Positions 1 through 5,095 are shown, numbered from the stretch's first letter. The stretch: 5,095 nucleotides of DNA from Pseudomonadota bacterium (GCA_023438325.1 JAEXRB010000120.1:1-5095), one strand, 5' to 3'. Translations and numbers: made by a program. The notes: a model not told the origin generated them from the letters alone.

Positions 1-225
1 ACCCTCGGCGCCTGCGGCGCGCTGGAAGCATGGATCGCCATCCAGATGATGCGCGAAGGCTGGTTTGCGCCAAGCATCAATCTCGACAACCTCGACCCGC
101 GCTGCGCCACGCTGGACTACATCACCGGCGAAGGCCGCGCACTGGATGTCGAGTACGTAATGAGCAACAACTTTGCCTTCGGCGGAATCAACACCTCGCT
201 GATCTTCAAACGCTGGGTGGATTGA
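1..225 (+). CDS. Beta-ketoacyl-ACP synthase (KAS I/II, FabF-like), C-terminal end only
   Basis: Reading from base 1 in frame gives 74 residues ending at TGA 223-225; the 5' part lies outside the window. The family performs decarboxylating Claisen condensation of malonyl-ACP with an acyl-ACP in the cytoplasm. The segment aligns by eye with the end of E. coli FabF: TLGACGALEAW corresponds to the stretch just after the second active-site His (GH-LLGAAGAVES in FabF), SINLDNLDPRC to TINLDNPDEGC, and SNNFAFGGINTSLIFKRW to CNSFGFGGTNGSLIFKK, which holds the gatekeeper Phe and the Gly-rich loop. The catalytic Cys and both His residues are not in view. The wording (GACGALEAWIAIQMMREGW) is closer in my memory to synthases of aryl-polyene/xanthomonadin pigment clusters than to housekeeping FabF, but that subfamily call is inference. 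The family assignment is firm; the pathway is not. Confidence 0.9.
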   Translation, partial: TLGACGALEAWIAIQMMREGWFAPSINLDNLDPRCATLDYITGEGRALDVEYVMSNNFAFGGINTSLIFKRWVD

Positions 226-281
226 TCCGAACCACTCCGGTAAACGATGCTGCATTATTCCCACCGTCTCCCGTCCAACCT

Positions 282-287
282 AAGGAG
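282..287 (+). promoter_or_regulatory. Shine-Dalgarno site (AAGGAG) fixing the start of the 147-residue gene
   Basis: AAGGAG ends nine bases before the ATG at 297. The same frame stays open upstream to an ATG at 30, but that stretch overlaps the synthase coding sequence in another frame. This site and the signal peptide that follows place the real start at 297. Confidence 0.8.
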
Positions 288-296
288 TATCTCCGC

Positions 297-740
297 ATGA
301 AGCATTTCGCCATCGCCGCTGCCCTGGCTCTCATCGCGTTTGCACCGCATTCCGATGCGCGCAACACCCGCCACGAGCTTCCGTTGCAGGAACTGCTGAA
401 CTCGCCCAAGGCACGCGAAGCCGGCATTGACGGAAGCGTGCGCTTCTATCTCAAGGGTGCGTCGCATCCGGCAGTGTCCTCCCGTATGGGCGAGGACATC
501 GGCAACCGCAAGACCAACGCGGCCAACAAGTCCGATGTGGAAGCCTGCAACTGGGTGGCACTCTCGGTACTCGTGGCATTTCAGGAAAAAGCCAAGTCGA
601 TGGGGGCCAACGCGGTGGTGGACTTGACCAGCTTTTACAAGCGCCGCGAGTTCGTCAGCCCGACGAATTACGAGTGCTTTGCCGGCACCATCATGGCCGG
701 TGTCACGCTGAAGGGCACCTACGCCAAGATCGGCAAGTAA
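297..740 (+). CDS. Small exported protein of 147 residues (xanthomonad type often mislabelled 'excinuclease ATPase subunit')
   Basis: The protein opens with a clear Sec signal peptide: a Lys at residue 2, a hydrophobic core at about residues 4-16, and a likely signal peptidase I site after SDA (residues 19-21). There is no lipobox. The mature part is about 126 residues and has only two cysteines, Cys84 and Cys127, which could form a disulfide in the periplasm. The second half carries a motif SMGANAVVDLTSFYKR (about 101-116) followed by TIMAGVTLKG. The GANAVV portion recalls the small YbjQ/UPF0145-type fold, but the similarity is short. I recall related xanthomonad proteins carrying the name 'excinuclease ATPase subunit'. 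Nothing here supports that: there is no Walker motif and the protein is exported. It follows the synthase gene after 71 bp on the same strand, so it could be co-transcribed with a pigment or lipid cluster. Function unknown. Confidence 0.85.
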   Translation: MKHFAIAAALALIAFAPHSDARNTRHELPLQELLNSPKAREAGIDGSVRFYLKGASHPAVSSRMGEDIGNRKTNAANKSDVEACNWVALSVLVAFQEKAKSMGANAVVDLTSFYKRREFVSPTNYECFAGTIMAGVTLKGTYAKIGK

Positions 741-748
741 TGCTTCGC

Positions 749-784
749 CGCATCGTGCCGGCTCATGCGAGCCGGCGCGATGCG
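749..784. terminator. Perfect 16-bp-stem hairpin at the convergent gene junction, candidate bidirectional terminator
   Basis: Bases 749-764 pair with 769-784 around the loop ATGC. The inner arm is GCCGGCTC/GAGCCGGC and the outer arm CGCATCG/CGATGCG, joined by one T-G position that is a wobble pair in RNA. The stop codon of the antiporter gene (763-765) and its last few codons lie inside the hairpin. The + strand gene ends only nine bases before it. No run of T follows on either strand, so it does not fit the classic intrinsic terminator. It could block readthrough between convergent transcripts, protect 3' ends, or be an interspersed palindrome. Confidence 0.6.
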
Positions 785-2154
785 ATGCGGTCGATCAGCG
801 ACAGCAGTGGCCCGGTCATCGCCGTGGTGGCCAGTGTCATCAACACCAGGGCGGCGAACAACCGATCATCGATCAGGCCCAGGTCGTAACCCAGATTCAG
901 CACGATCAACTCCATCAGGCCACGGGTGTTCATCAGCGCGCCCAGGCGCCAGGCATCGGCATGCGCCATGCCGAAACTGCGCGCCGCAGCGAACGACCCA
1001 AGCAACTTGCCCGCCGTCGCCAGCACGATGATGAATAGACACAGGCCGACGTCGCCGGCCTGGAGCGATTCCGGCCGCATCCGCAACCCGGTCATCGCGA
1101 AGAACAAGGGCAACAGCAGTGCCATCGCCAGCGGTGCTACGCGCTGTGCCAGAAGTTCGCGCAGGCGCAGATTGTGCGAGGCCGCGACACCTGCCAGGAA
1201 CGCGCCGAACAATGCATGTATGCCGAGGGCTTCGGTCACCAATGCGCTTCCCAGTGCCAACCACAGCAGAACGATCAATCCACGCCCCTCGTTCTGCGGG
1301 GTGATTTTCCAGCGCGTCAGCAAAGGGCGCACCACGCCGAGCATCAATGCGACGAACGCCGCCAGACATGCCAGTTGCAGCAGCGCCGCGCCCGTGCCTT
1401 GCATATGCACCGCCGCCACGATCAACGCCAGCAGGCACCACGCCGTGGCATCGCCGAGTGCGGCGCAGGCAATGGCAATCTGCCCCAGACCGGTGACGCT
1501 CATGCCGCGATCGGACAGGATGCGCAGCAGCACCGGGAACGCGGTGACGCTGAGCGAGACGCCCAGGAACATCGCGAATCCGAAAAATCCGGTGGTCGCC
1601 GGCGCATGTGTGGGGAACAAAAGCGCCGCCAGCCCCACGCCAAACAGGAACGGCAGCGCGATGCCGGCATGACTGACCAACAATGCGAGGCGACGACGAC
1701 CACGCAGCGCGGACAAATCCAGTTCCGCACCCGCCACGAACAGGAACATCAGCACGCCCAGTTGACTGACCATCCCGAGCGCACCCAGCGACGGGACAGC
1801 AAACAGCCATTGCTGCGCCTGCGGCCATAACTGGCCAAACAACAGCGGCCCGAGCATCAGGCCCGCCACCATTTCACCGATCACCGAGGGTTGGCCAAGC
1901 CGACGCAGCAACCATCCGGCGGCCTTGGCAACCAGCAGGATCACCAGAATCTGCAAAAGGAAATGCGCCAGCGGCGTGGACAAGGTCTCCTGCCAAGGCA
2001 TGGCACCCTTGGCCACCACAAGCGCTGGCATGGAATCGGATGGCCAATGCGCCGCCAGCACGAGCGCCACAAGCATCGGCACAATGGCTAGCACGGCGTA
2101 CGCCGCCATACCGCGCCAGCGAGGGCGAGAAGCCATCAATTGAGGCAAGGTCAC
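763..2154 (-). CDS. CPA2-family cation/proton antiporter, membrane domain only
   Basis: A 463-residue, very hydrophobic protein with about a dozen membrane segments, matching the Na+/H+ exchanger fold (Pfam PF00999) of the CPA2 group, closest in wording to plant CHX-like and bacterial KefB/GerN-type exchangers. Family landmarks in order: QPSVIGEMVAGLMLGP (88-103), LGVLMFLFVAGAELD (132-145), SLSVTAFPVLLRILSDRG (200-217), the ion-binding segment AALGDATAW with Asp235 (231-239), HALFGAFLAG (313-322), a Lys at 383 in the late core helices, and NTRGLMELIVLNLG (409-422). It likely exchanges K+ or Na+ for H+ across the inner membrane; which ion cannot be read from sequence. It ends right after the transporter domain, with no RCK/TrkA-N regulatory domain as in KefB/KefC. 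An extra hydrophobic segment (about 16-37) precedes the conserved core. The start is a GTG overlapping the upstream stop (GTGA); an ATG at codon 7 (2136) is possible but has no ribosome binding site. Confidence 0.92.
   Translation of the reverse strand: MTLPQLMASRPRWRGMAAYAVLAIVPMLVALVLAAHWPSDSMPALVVAKGAMPWQETLSTPLAHFLLQILVILLVAKAAGWLLRRLGQPSVIGEMVAGLMLGPLLFGQLWPQAQQWLFAVPSLGALGMVSQLGVLMFLFVAGAELDLSALRGRRRLALLVSHAGIALPFLFGVGLAALLFPTHAPATTGFFGFAMFLGVSLSVTAFPVLLRILSDRGMSVTGLGQIAIACAALGDATAWCLLALIVAAVHMQGTGAALLQLACLAAFVALMLGVVRPLLTRWKITPQNEGRGLIVLLWLALGSALVTEALGIHALFGAFLAGVAASHNLRLRELLAQRVAPLAMALLLPLFFAMTGLRMRPESLQAGDVGLCLFIIVLATAGKLLGSFAAARSFGMAHADAWRLGALMNTRGLMELIVLNLGYDLGLIDDRLFAALVLMTLATTAMTGPLLSLIDRIASRRLA
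2151..2154 (-). promoter_or_regulatory. GTGA stop/start overlap coupling the exported protein and the antiporter
   Basis: On the minus strand the four bases read GTGA: GTG starts the antiporter and TGA stops the upstream gene. Only a weak GAG-type ribosome binding site lies about ten bases upstream. Reinitiation by ribosomes finishing the upstream gene is the likely route, which would link the amounts of the two proteins. Confidence 0.75.
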
Positions 2155-3221
2155 TTCGACAGCTCGTAGGGCATGTCCGTGTGACCTGTGAGCAACTCCA
2201 GATTTCGTCTGGCATGACGCTTGAGCCCGCTCGAAGCCGCCTCGTTGGCTACCCGCTCCATCAGATTCCGGTAGCGTGGATTACGACTGCCGCCCAAGGC
2301 ATGGCACAGGTGCGCTGCGGCATCGGCGATGGATTTGTCCTTGGTCAGATGATTGGCCCAGACGAAATCTGCCATCTCGTCCAGTAATGCAGGATCGGTG
2401 ATGCGGGCACGCGCATATCCCGCAGCAGTGACGCGCAAGCTGTCGTGCCCCGCTTCGGCCAGGGCGTGGCGAATCCCTTCTGCGGTCAGATAGGTGGGCG
2501 AGGATGAATCAGGAATCACCCGCTGCAGCGTTTGATATTTCATCCACGCTTCACCGATCCCCGCATATTCCATCACCTCGAACCGGTTGCCCATTGCCCG
2601 TCCTTCCTTGCGACGGCCGTCCGGCTCACCGAAACGCGCCAGGATGATGGCCTCGCACTCGCCCTCATCCATCCGCAGGAAACGTGCTTGCGGGTCTGAG
2701 CCATCGTGCGCCACCGCTGCGGCGATGGCGGCGGCACGGGCGATCTCTGCCTGCGCAGACTCCTTGCCCGACGATTCGACGATGTCGGTGACGCGATTGC
2801 CCAGCGCATCCTCGACCCACACCGCCGAGTACGCCTGCCCCAGCGTGCCTGCCACGCGATAGACATGGCCCGGTTCGGGATTGAAATCGACCTCGCCTTT
2901 TACCGTGAGCCCCGGGCTACTCCATGCGGAGGCATAACCGACCCGCAGCCGCAGCCTGGAGGGCCCCTCCAGCTTGCGGGATCGGGTGGTGATCATCATT
3001 CGCCATCCAGCCACACTCGGATCCTTGCCACTTGCAGCCTGAGTGGTATCCAGAAAGGAGCCTTTGCCGTTGATTTTGTCCACGTAGAACAAGGCAACGG
3101 CGCCCCGGTCAATTCGTTTTCCCGAATCGCAGAGCAGCGTAGGCGACGCTTGCGGGTATGCGCTGCCTGCGTAGGCCAGCGCAAACCCAAAAACCAGTGA
3201 TTGAACGGATGGGACGTTCAT
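2151..3221 (-). CDS. Exported protein of unknown function (356 residues), upstream partner of the antiporter
   Basis: I do not recognise a named family for the whole protein. Residues 1-25 form a plausible Sec signal peptide (core about 8-18, cleavage near GSA at 19-21 or PQA at 23-25). Cys31 is not in a lipobox. Residues about 40-150 look like a beta-rich domain with a phrase known from many proteobacterial envelope proteins: FNPEPGHVYRVAGTL then YSAVWVEDALGNRVTDIV (about 113-148). An Ala-rich, charged linker follows (154-172). Residues 185-237 (GECEAIILARFGEPD, then FEVMEYAGIGEAWMKY and a short RV strand) resemble the small SmpA/OmlA (BamE-like) fold. The C-terminus (about 262-345) is helical with regularly spaced hydrophobic residues, as in HEAT-type repeats. 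It probably works in the periplasm. Translation is coupled to the antiporter by a GTGA overlap. No Shine-Dalgarno site precedes the ATG, which is nevertheless the only start keeping the signal peptide. Domain resemblances are by eye. Confidence 0.8.
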   Translation of the reverse strand: MNVPSVQSLVFGFALAYAGSAYPQASPTLLCDSGKRIDRGAVALFYVDKINGKGSFLDTTQAASGKDPSVAGWRMMITTRSRKLEGPSRLRLRVGYASAWSSPGLTVKGEVDFNPEPGHVYRVAGTLGQAYSAVWVEDALGNRVTDIVESSGKESAQAEIARAAAIAAAVAHDGSDPQARFLRMDEGECEAIILARFGEPDGRRKEGRAMGNRFEVMEYAGIGEAWMKYQTLQRVIPDSSSPTYLTAEGIRHALAEAGHDSLRVTAAGYARARITDPALLDEMADFVWANHLTKDKSIADAAAHLCHALGGSRNPRYRNLMERVANEAASSGLKRHARRNLELLTGHTDMPYELSK

Positions 3222-3253
3222 GGGGCGAGATGGGGTGGCCGAGAAACCAATCC

Positions 3254-3259
3254 ATCATA
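3254..3259 (-). promoter_or_regulatory. Candidate -10 element (TATGAT) for the exported protein/antiporter unit
   Basis: TATGAT on the minus strand differs from the consensus -10 at one base. It would place the transcript start near 3247, about 26 bases before the ATG at 3221. No good -35 hexamer is seen at 16-18 bp spacing, so the site may be weak, dependent on an activator, or chance. Confidence 0.25.
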
Positions 3260-3463
3260 GCCATTCACTGGATCGATGAAATGACGACCTGATTTGCCCC
3301 GACCCTCAGCCCAAGTCGCATGATGTGAGATGTTGGCCGGGCACGATGCCGCACTGCGATGGACGAGCAGTCTTCATAGCTGAGGAATGGGGCTAATCAG
3401 GAATGACGAGACCTTCCCGGACGCTGCATCGAGCGCGCTGTAAATCATGTTCTGACGCGGTTC

Positions 3464-3472
3464 TGGTAAAAA
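3464..3472 (+). promoter_or_regulatory. Candidate extended -10 (TGGTAAAAA) for the glycosylase gene
   Basis: The bases fit an extended -10 (TG, one base, then TAAAAA, four of six matches to TATAAT). With usual spacing, transcription would begin at or within a base of the GTG start codon at 3479, predicting a leaderless mRNA. No -35 hexamer is recognisable. Weak evidence taken alone. Confidence 0.2.
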
Positions 3473-3478
3473 GCCGGC

Positions 3479-4015
3479 GTGCAAACCCTCTCCCTCACGG
3501 CCCACTGCTTTCCGCCACTGGCTGCCGCCGATGCACATACGCTGATTCTCGGCAGCATGCCGGGGCAGGCATCGTTGCAGGCACAGCGTTACTACGCGCA
3601 TCCACGCAACGCGTTCTGGCCGATTCTCCGGAACGTGCTGGATGTGCCCGTGGATGCCGATTACGCCACCGCCAGCGCCGCGCTGGTGGCACGAGGTTTC
3701 GCGTTGTGGGATGTGTTGGCGCAGTGTGAGCGGCGTGGAAGTCTGGATGCCGATATCCGTGCGGCGAGCATCGAGGCGAATGATTTTCTCCGCTTTCTTT
3801 CCGTCCATCCGGGCATTGTCCGGCTGTGCTTCAACGGCGCCACCGCGCACACGCTCTATCGGCGGCATGTCCTGCCGACGCTGCCGGCCACGCTCGTGCG
3901 GATCGAACAACTGCGCCTGCCCTCCACCAGCCCCGCTCACGCCGGGATGCCGCACGCCGAAAAGTCGCGGCTTTGGGCCGATGCACTGCTGCGGACTCGC
4001 ATTGATACGCGCTAG
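3479..4015 (+). CDS. Hypoxanthine-DNA (deoxyinosine) glycosylase, uracil-DNA glycosylase superfamily
   Basis: A 178-residue cytoplasmic protein, full length for the family. It removes deaminated bases, mainly hypoxanthine from deaminated adenine, starting base excision repair. The first signature, TLILGSMPGQASLQAQRYYA (21-40), runs straight into HPRNAFW (41-47); Asn44 is the likely equivalent of the Asn reported as catalytic in the archaeal family 6 enzyme. FALWDVLAQCER (74-85) and the strand-turn LCFNGATAH (117-125) follow. The second signature LPSTSPAHAG (147-156) corresponds to the superfamily motif that inserts into the DNA minor groove. The GTG start is supported because an in-frame TAA lies at 3467-3469, 12 bases upstream, and the next Met (residue 27) is inside the active-site motif. 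No Shine-Dalgarno site is visible. A 114-residue gene follows after 39 bp, and a response regulator after that. The assignment is confident; activity on other deaminated bases cannot be judged. Confidence 0.9.
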   Translation: MQTLSLTAHCFPPLAAADAHTLILGSMPGQASLQAQRYYAHPRNAFWPILRNVLDVPVDADYATASAALVARGFALWDVLAQCERRGSLDADIRAASIEANDFLRFLSVHPGIVRLCFNGATAHTLYRRHVLPTLPATLVRIEQLRLPSTSPAHAGMPHAEKSRLWADALLRTRIDTR

Positions 4016-4038
4016 CGAGCAAAATCCGGAAACCTGTC

Positions 4039-4045
4039 AGGAGGG
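4039..4045 (+). promoter_or_regulatory. Strong Shine-Dalgarno site (AGGAGGG) for the 114-residue gene
   Basis: AGGAGGG ends nine bases before the GTG at 4055. It supports this small gene as real and fixes its non-ATG start. It contrasts with the glycosylase gene upstream, which has no such site. Confidence 0.75.
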
Positions 4046-4054
4046 AGAGGTTCC

Positions 4055-4399
4055 GTGAGCCATCGCTTTTTCATCACCCTGCCCACTCCAGCCGCTGCGC
4101 GCGGCAGCGACCCGACGTTGTCATTCCATGCCCATGGCGCCGATGCGTTCGCACAAGAGCTGCAGGAGGCTCTGGCCTCGGATGTGCTGTTCGAGCGTTG
4201 GCGCGCGCAGCAGGATGAGCCGGACGAAGTCGATCCGCGCTTGGGCGACATTGATCCGGCAGCCACGGTGCATGGCACGCAGGCGGATCTGTCCATCGAT
4301 CTTGTCGTGGATACCGTGTTGCCGGGTACCATCCTGCAACAACGCATGCGTTGGTTGGCCGGAAGCGCCTGGCAATTGCGCGATGTACGGGACAACTGA
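4055..4399 (+). CDS. Conserved-looking small protein of unknown function (114 residues)
   Basis: The protein starts with GTG after a strong ribosome binding site. It has no signal peptide, membrane segment or cysteine and is acidic, so it is probably a soluble cytoplasmic protein. It opens with a strand-like RFFITLPTP and then SFHAHGADAFAQELQEAL, a likely strand-helix pair. An acidic loop rich in Asp, Glu and Pro (QQDEPDEVDPRLGDIDP, about 52-68) follows. The end, TQADLSIDLVVDTVLPGTILQQRMRWLAGSAWQLRDV, suggests alternating strands and one helix. I recall similar short proteins in xanthomonads beside glycosylase genes, but cannot assign a family. Spacing of 39 bp from the glycosylase gene and 56 bp to the response regulator suggests one transcript. 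Antisense frames cover the same stretch, but the ribosome binding site and the neighbours' strand favour this one. Confidence 0.75.
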   Translation: MSHRFFITLPTPAAARGSDPTLSFHAHGADAFAQELQEALASDVLFERWRAQQDEPDEVDPRLGDIDPAATVHGTQADLSIDLVVDTVLPGTILQQRMRWLAGSAWQLRDVRDN

Positions 4400-4444
4400 G
4401 CGGCGAACCGCCAGTACGAAAAATCGGCCGTCTTCGACGGAAAC

Positions 4445-4450
4445 GAGGGG
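4445..4450 (+). promoter_or_regulatory. Shine-Dalgarno site (GAGGGG) deciding the long start of the response regulator
   Basis: GAGGGG lies five bases before the ATG at 4456. It supports a start about 68 codons upstream of the receiver domain, so the proline-rich N-terminal extension is translated. Confidence 0.65.
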
Positions 4451-4455
4451 AACGG

Positions 4456-5095
4456 ATGAGTATTTTTGAACGACTGGCGCGCCTTTTCGGGCGGCAACCG
4501 AAAGCGATCGCGCCGGAATCAAAGCCGGCAGCCGCACCGGAATCGGATGGGGAGCTGTATTCGCAGCCCCCGGCCGAATCGGAGCAACCGCCACCACCGC
4601 CGGCTTCACCCACGGGCCGGGAGCGCCGGCAGCAGGAACGATCACCGGCCGCAGAAGGCGTGAGGGTGCTTGTGGTGGACGATTCGCCCACCATCGTGCT
4701 GATGCTAGGACGCATGCTCTCGCAGAATGGCTATGAGGTGAGCGAGGCGGGCGATGCGGAAACCGGTATGGAGATCGCGCGCAACACGTTGCCTCACCTG
4801 ATCTTCCTGGACATCGTGCTGCCCGGCATGAACGGGTTCGAGGCGCTGCGTCGGCTGCGTCGCGATCCGGTGACGCGCGGCATTCCCGTCATCATGATTT
4901 CCGGCAACGAGCTGGCGACCGAGCAGTTCTACGCGCAGCGCATCGGCGCGGACGACTTCATGAAGAAGCCGTTCTCGCGCTCGGAGGTTTTCCTGCGGAT
5001 CGAGAAGCTGCTCGATCCAGATCGCATCCCGCAGCGTCACGCGATGCCAGCGGCGGAGGGGGGCGGGGGGCCGGCCGCGGCGGGGTTTTTTGTTT
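4456..5095 (+). CDS. Response regulator with an amphipathic N-terminus, proline-rich linker and CheY-like receiver domain (3' end not reached)
   Basis: In-frame reading from ATG 4456 gives at least 213 residues with no stop before the window edge. Residues 1-13 (MSIFERLARLFGR) form an amphipathic helix with Arg on one face. Residues 14-67 are a low-complexity linker rich in Pro, Ala, Glu and Gln, including a run of five prolines. The receiver domain spans about 68-187: VRVLVVDDSPT with the acidic pocket Asp75/Asp76, phosphoacceptor Asp119 in FLDIVLPGMNGFEAL, switch Ser149 in VIMISGN, and Lys171 in the conserved KKPF. All receiver active-site residues are present, so it should accept phosphate from a histidine kinase. 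The domain resembles the single-domain regulators of twitching and chemotaxis systems (PilG, PilH, CheY types), but no Pil or Che genes are in view, so I give no symbol. After residue about 195 the reading enters G-rich sequence that may not be genuine. No DNA-binding output domain is seen. Confidence 0.88.
   Translation, partial: MSIFERLARLFGRQPKAIAPESKPAAAPESDGELYSQPPAESEQPPPPPASPTGRERRQQERSPAAEGVRVLVVDDSPTIVLMLGRMLSQNGYEVSEAGDAETGMEIARNTLPHLIFLDIVLPGMNGFEALRRLRRDPVTRGIPVIMISGNELATEQFYAQRIGADDFMKKPFSRSEVFLRIEKLLDPDRIPQRHAMPAAEGGGGPAAAGFFV
5058..5095 (+). other. G-tract and T-tract tail at the window edge, probable low-quality contig end
   Basis: Two runs of six G separated by one C (5058-5070), a GC-only stretch with GGCCGGCC, a run of four G, then six T, a G and three T. 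Read in frame it gives a Gly/Ala/Pro run and then Phe-Phe-Val with no stop, unlike the preceding well-formed receiver domain. It could be a real G-rich gene end with a weak terminator-like T run, but homopolymer runs at an exact sequence end suggest assembly or base-calling error. Confidence 0.45.

Larger units (their letters stand above)
3222..3478. other. Divergent intergenic region, 257 bp
   Basis: This region lies between the minus-strand exported protein gene and the plus-strand glycosylase gene, so promoters for both units should be here. I see a candidate -10 for each direction, no convincing -35 boxes, no long inverted repeat that would mark an operator, and no convincing short gene. 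Its right part (3374-3478) is open on the minus strand as the end of a long antisense frame, which I do not accept as a gene. Confidence 0.6.

Noticed and set aside
30..296. Extension of the 147-residue gene upstream to ATG 30 (236 residues).
   Set aside because: The extra part overlaps the synthase coding sequence in another frame, is rich in Arg/His/Pro without family features, and is separated from the signal peptide start by a clear ribosome binding site.
866..1828. Minus-strand frame of 320 codons overlapping the antiporter in another phase.
   Set aside because: The product is rich in Arg, Gly and Ala, without membrane segments or motifs, and fully inside the well-supported antiporter gene.
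926..1830. Long plus-strand frames (248 and 218 codons) opposite the antiporter gene.
   Set aside because: They are antisense shadows in GC-rich DNA. The Arg/Gln/Ser/Pro-rich composition has no recognisable motif, while the minus strand encodes a clear transporter.
3374..3955. Minus-strand frame of 193 codons antisense to the glycosylase, ending in a phrase (RQNMIYSALDA) that faintly recalls the end of BolA-like proteins.
   Set aside because: It covers most of the glycosylase gene, which has diagnostic motifs. The BolA-like IHAL signature is absent and there is no ribosome binding site I can support. A decayed remnant in 3374-3478 cannot be excluded.
4428..4440. Short hairpin CCGTC-TTC-GACGG between the small gene and the response regulator as a terminator.
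   Set aside because: The stem is only five pairs and no T run follows on the plus strand. An A run before it would give a T run only for a minus-strand transcript, where no gene is supported.
4012..4715. Several minus-strand frames (161, 174 and 213 codons) opposite the small gene and the response regulator linker.
   Set aside because: They have no motifs, are rich in Arg/Ala/Pro/Ser, and conflict with plus-strand genes that have good ribosome binding sites.
4705..5040. Minus-strand frame of 111 codons opposite the receiver domain.
   Set aside because: The plus strand encodes a complete receiver active site; the antisense product has no recognisable feature.
5071..5091. Intrinsic terminator formed by the GC-only stretch and the T run at the right edge.
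   Set aside because: The best stem is about four pairs, the reading frame has not stopped, and the sequence quality at the edge is doubtful.

Overview
The window looks like chromosomal DNA from a GC-rich gammaproteobacterium, most likely of the Xanthomonadaceae/Rhodanobacteraceae (order Lysobacterales/Xanthomonadales). This placement rests on base composition, dense coding, and the resemblance of the first two genes and the glycosylase region to xanthomonad proteins as I remember them. It is inference, not a database result. I see no rRNA, tRNA, CRISPR array, insertion sequence or phage gene. Most genes look like ordinary chromosomal genes with intact reading frames.

Left part (1-740, + strand): the last 74 codons of a beta-ketoacyl-ACP synthase, then after 71 bp and a clear ribosome binding site, a small exported protein of 147 residues. 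The synthase tail resembles the FabF-like synthases of aryl-polyene/xanthomonadin pigment clusters, so the window may begin at the end of such a cluster.

Middle part (763-3221, - strand): a two-gene unit. A 356-residue exported protein of unknown function comes first, and its stop overlaps the GTG start of a 463-residue CPA2-type cation/proton antiporter by four bases (GTGA). The antiporter converges on the small exported protein with a gap of only 22 bp, and a perfect 16-bp-stem hairpin spans that junction and the end of the antiporter gene.

Right part (3222-5095): a 257-bp divergent intergenic region, then three + strand genes that may form an operon: a hypoxanthine-DNA glycosylase (uracil-DNA glycosylase superfamily), a 114-residue conserved-looking protein of unknown function, and a response regulator with an amphipathic N-terminus and a proline-rich linker. 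The response regulator runs off the right edge through a G-rich, then T-rich tail that looks like a poor-quality contig end.

No clearly new system is present. The points most worth following are the coupling of an uncharacterised exported protein to an antiporter with an unusual ion-binding motif, the grouping of a DNA-deamination repair enzyme with an unknown protein and a signalling protein, and the convergent-junction hairpin.
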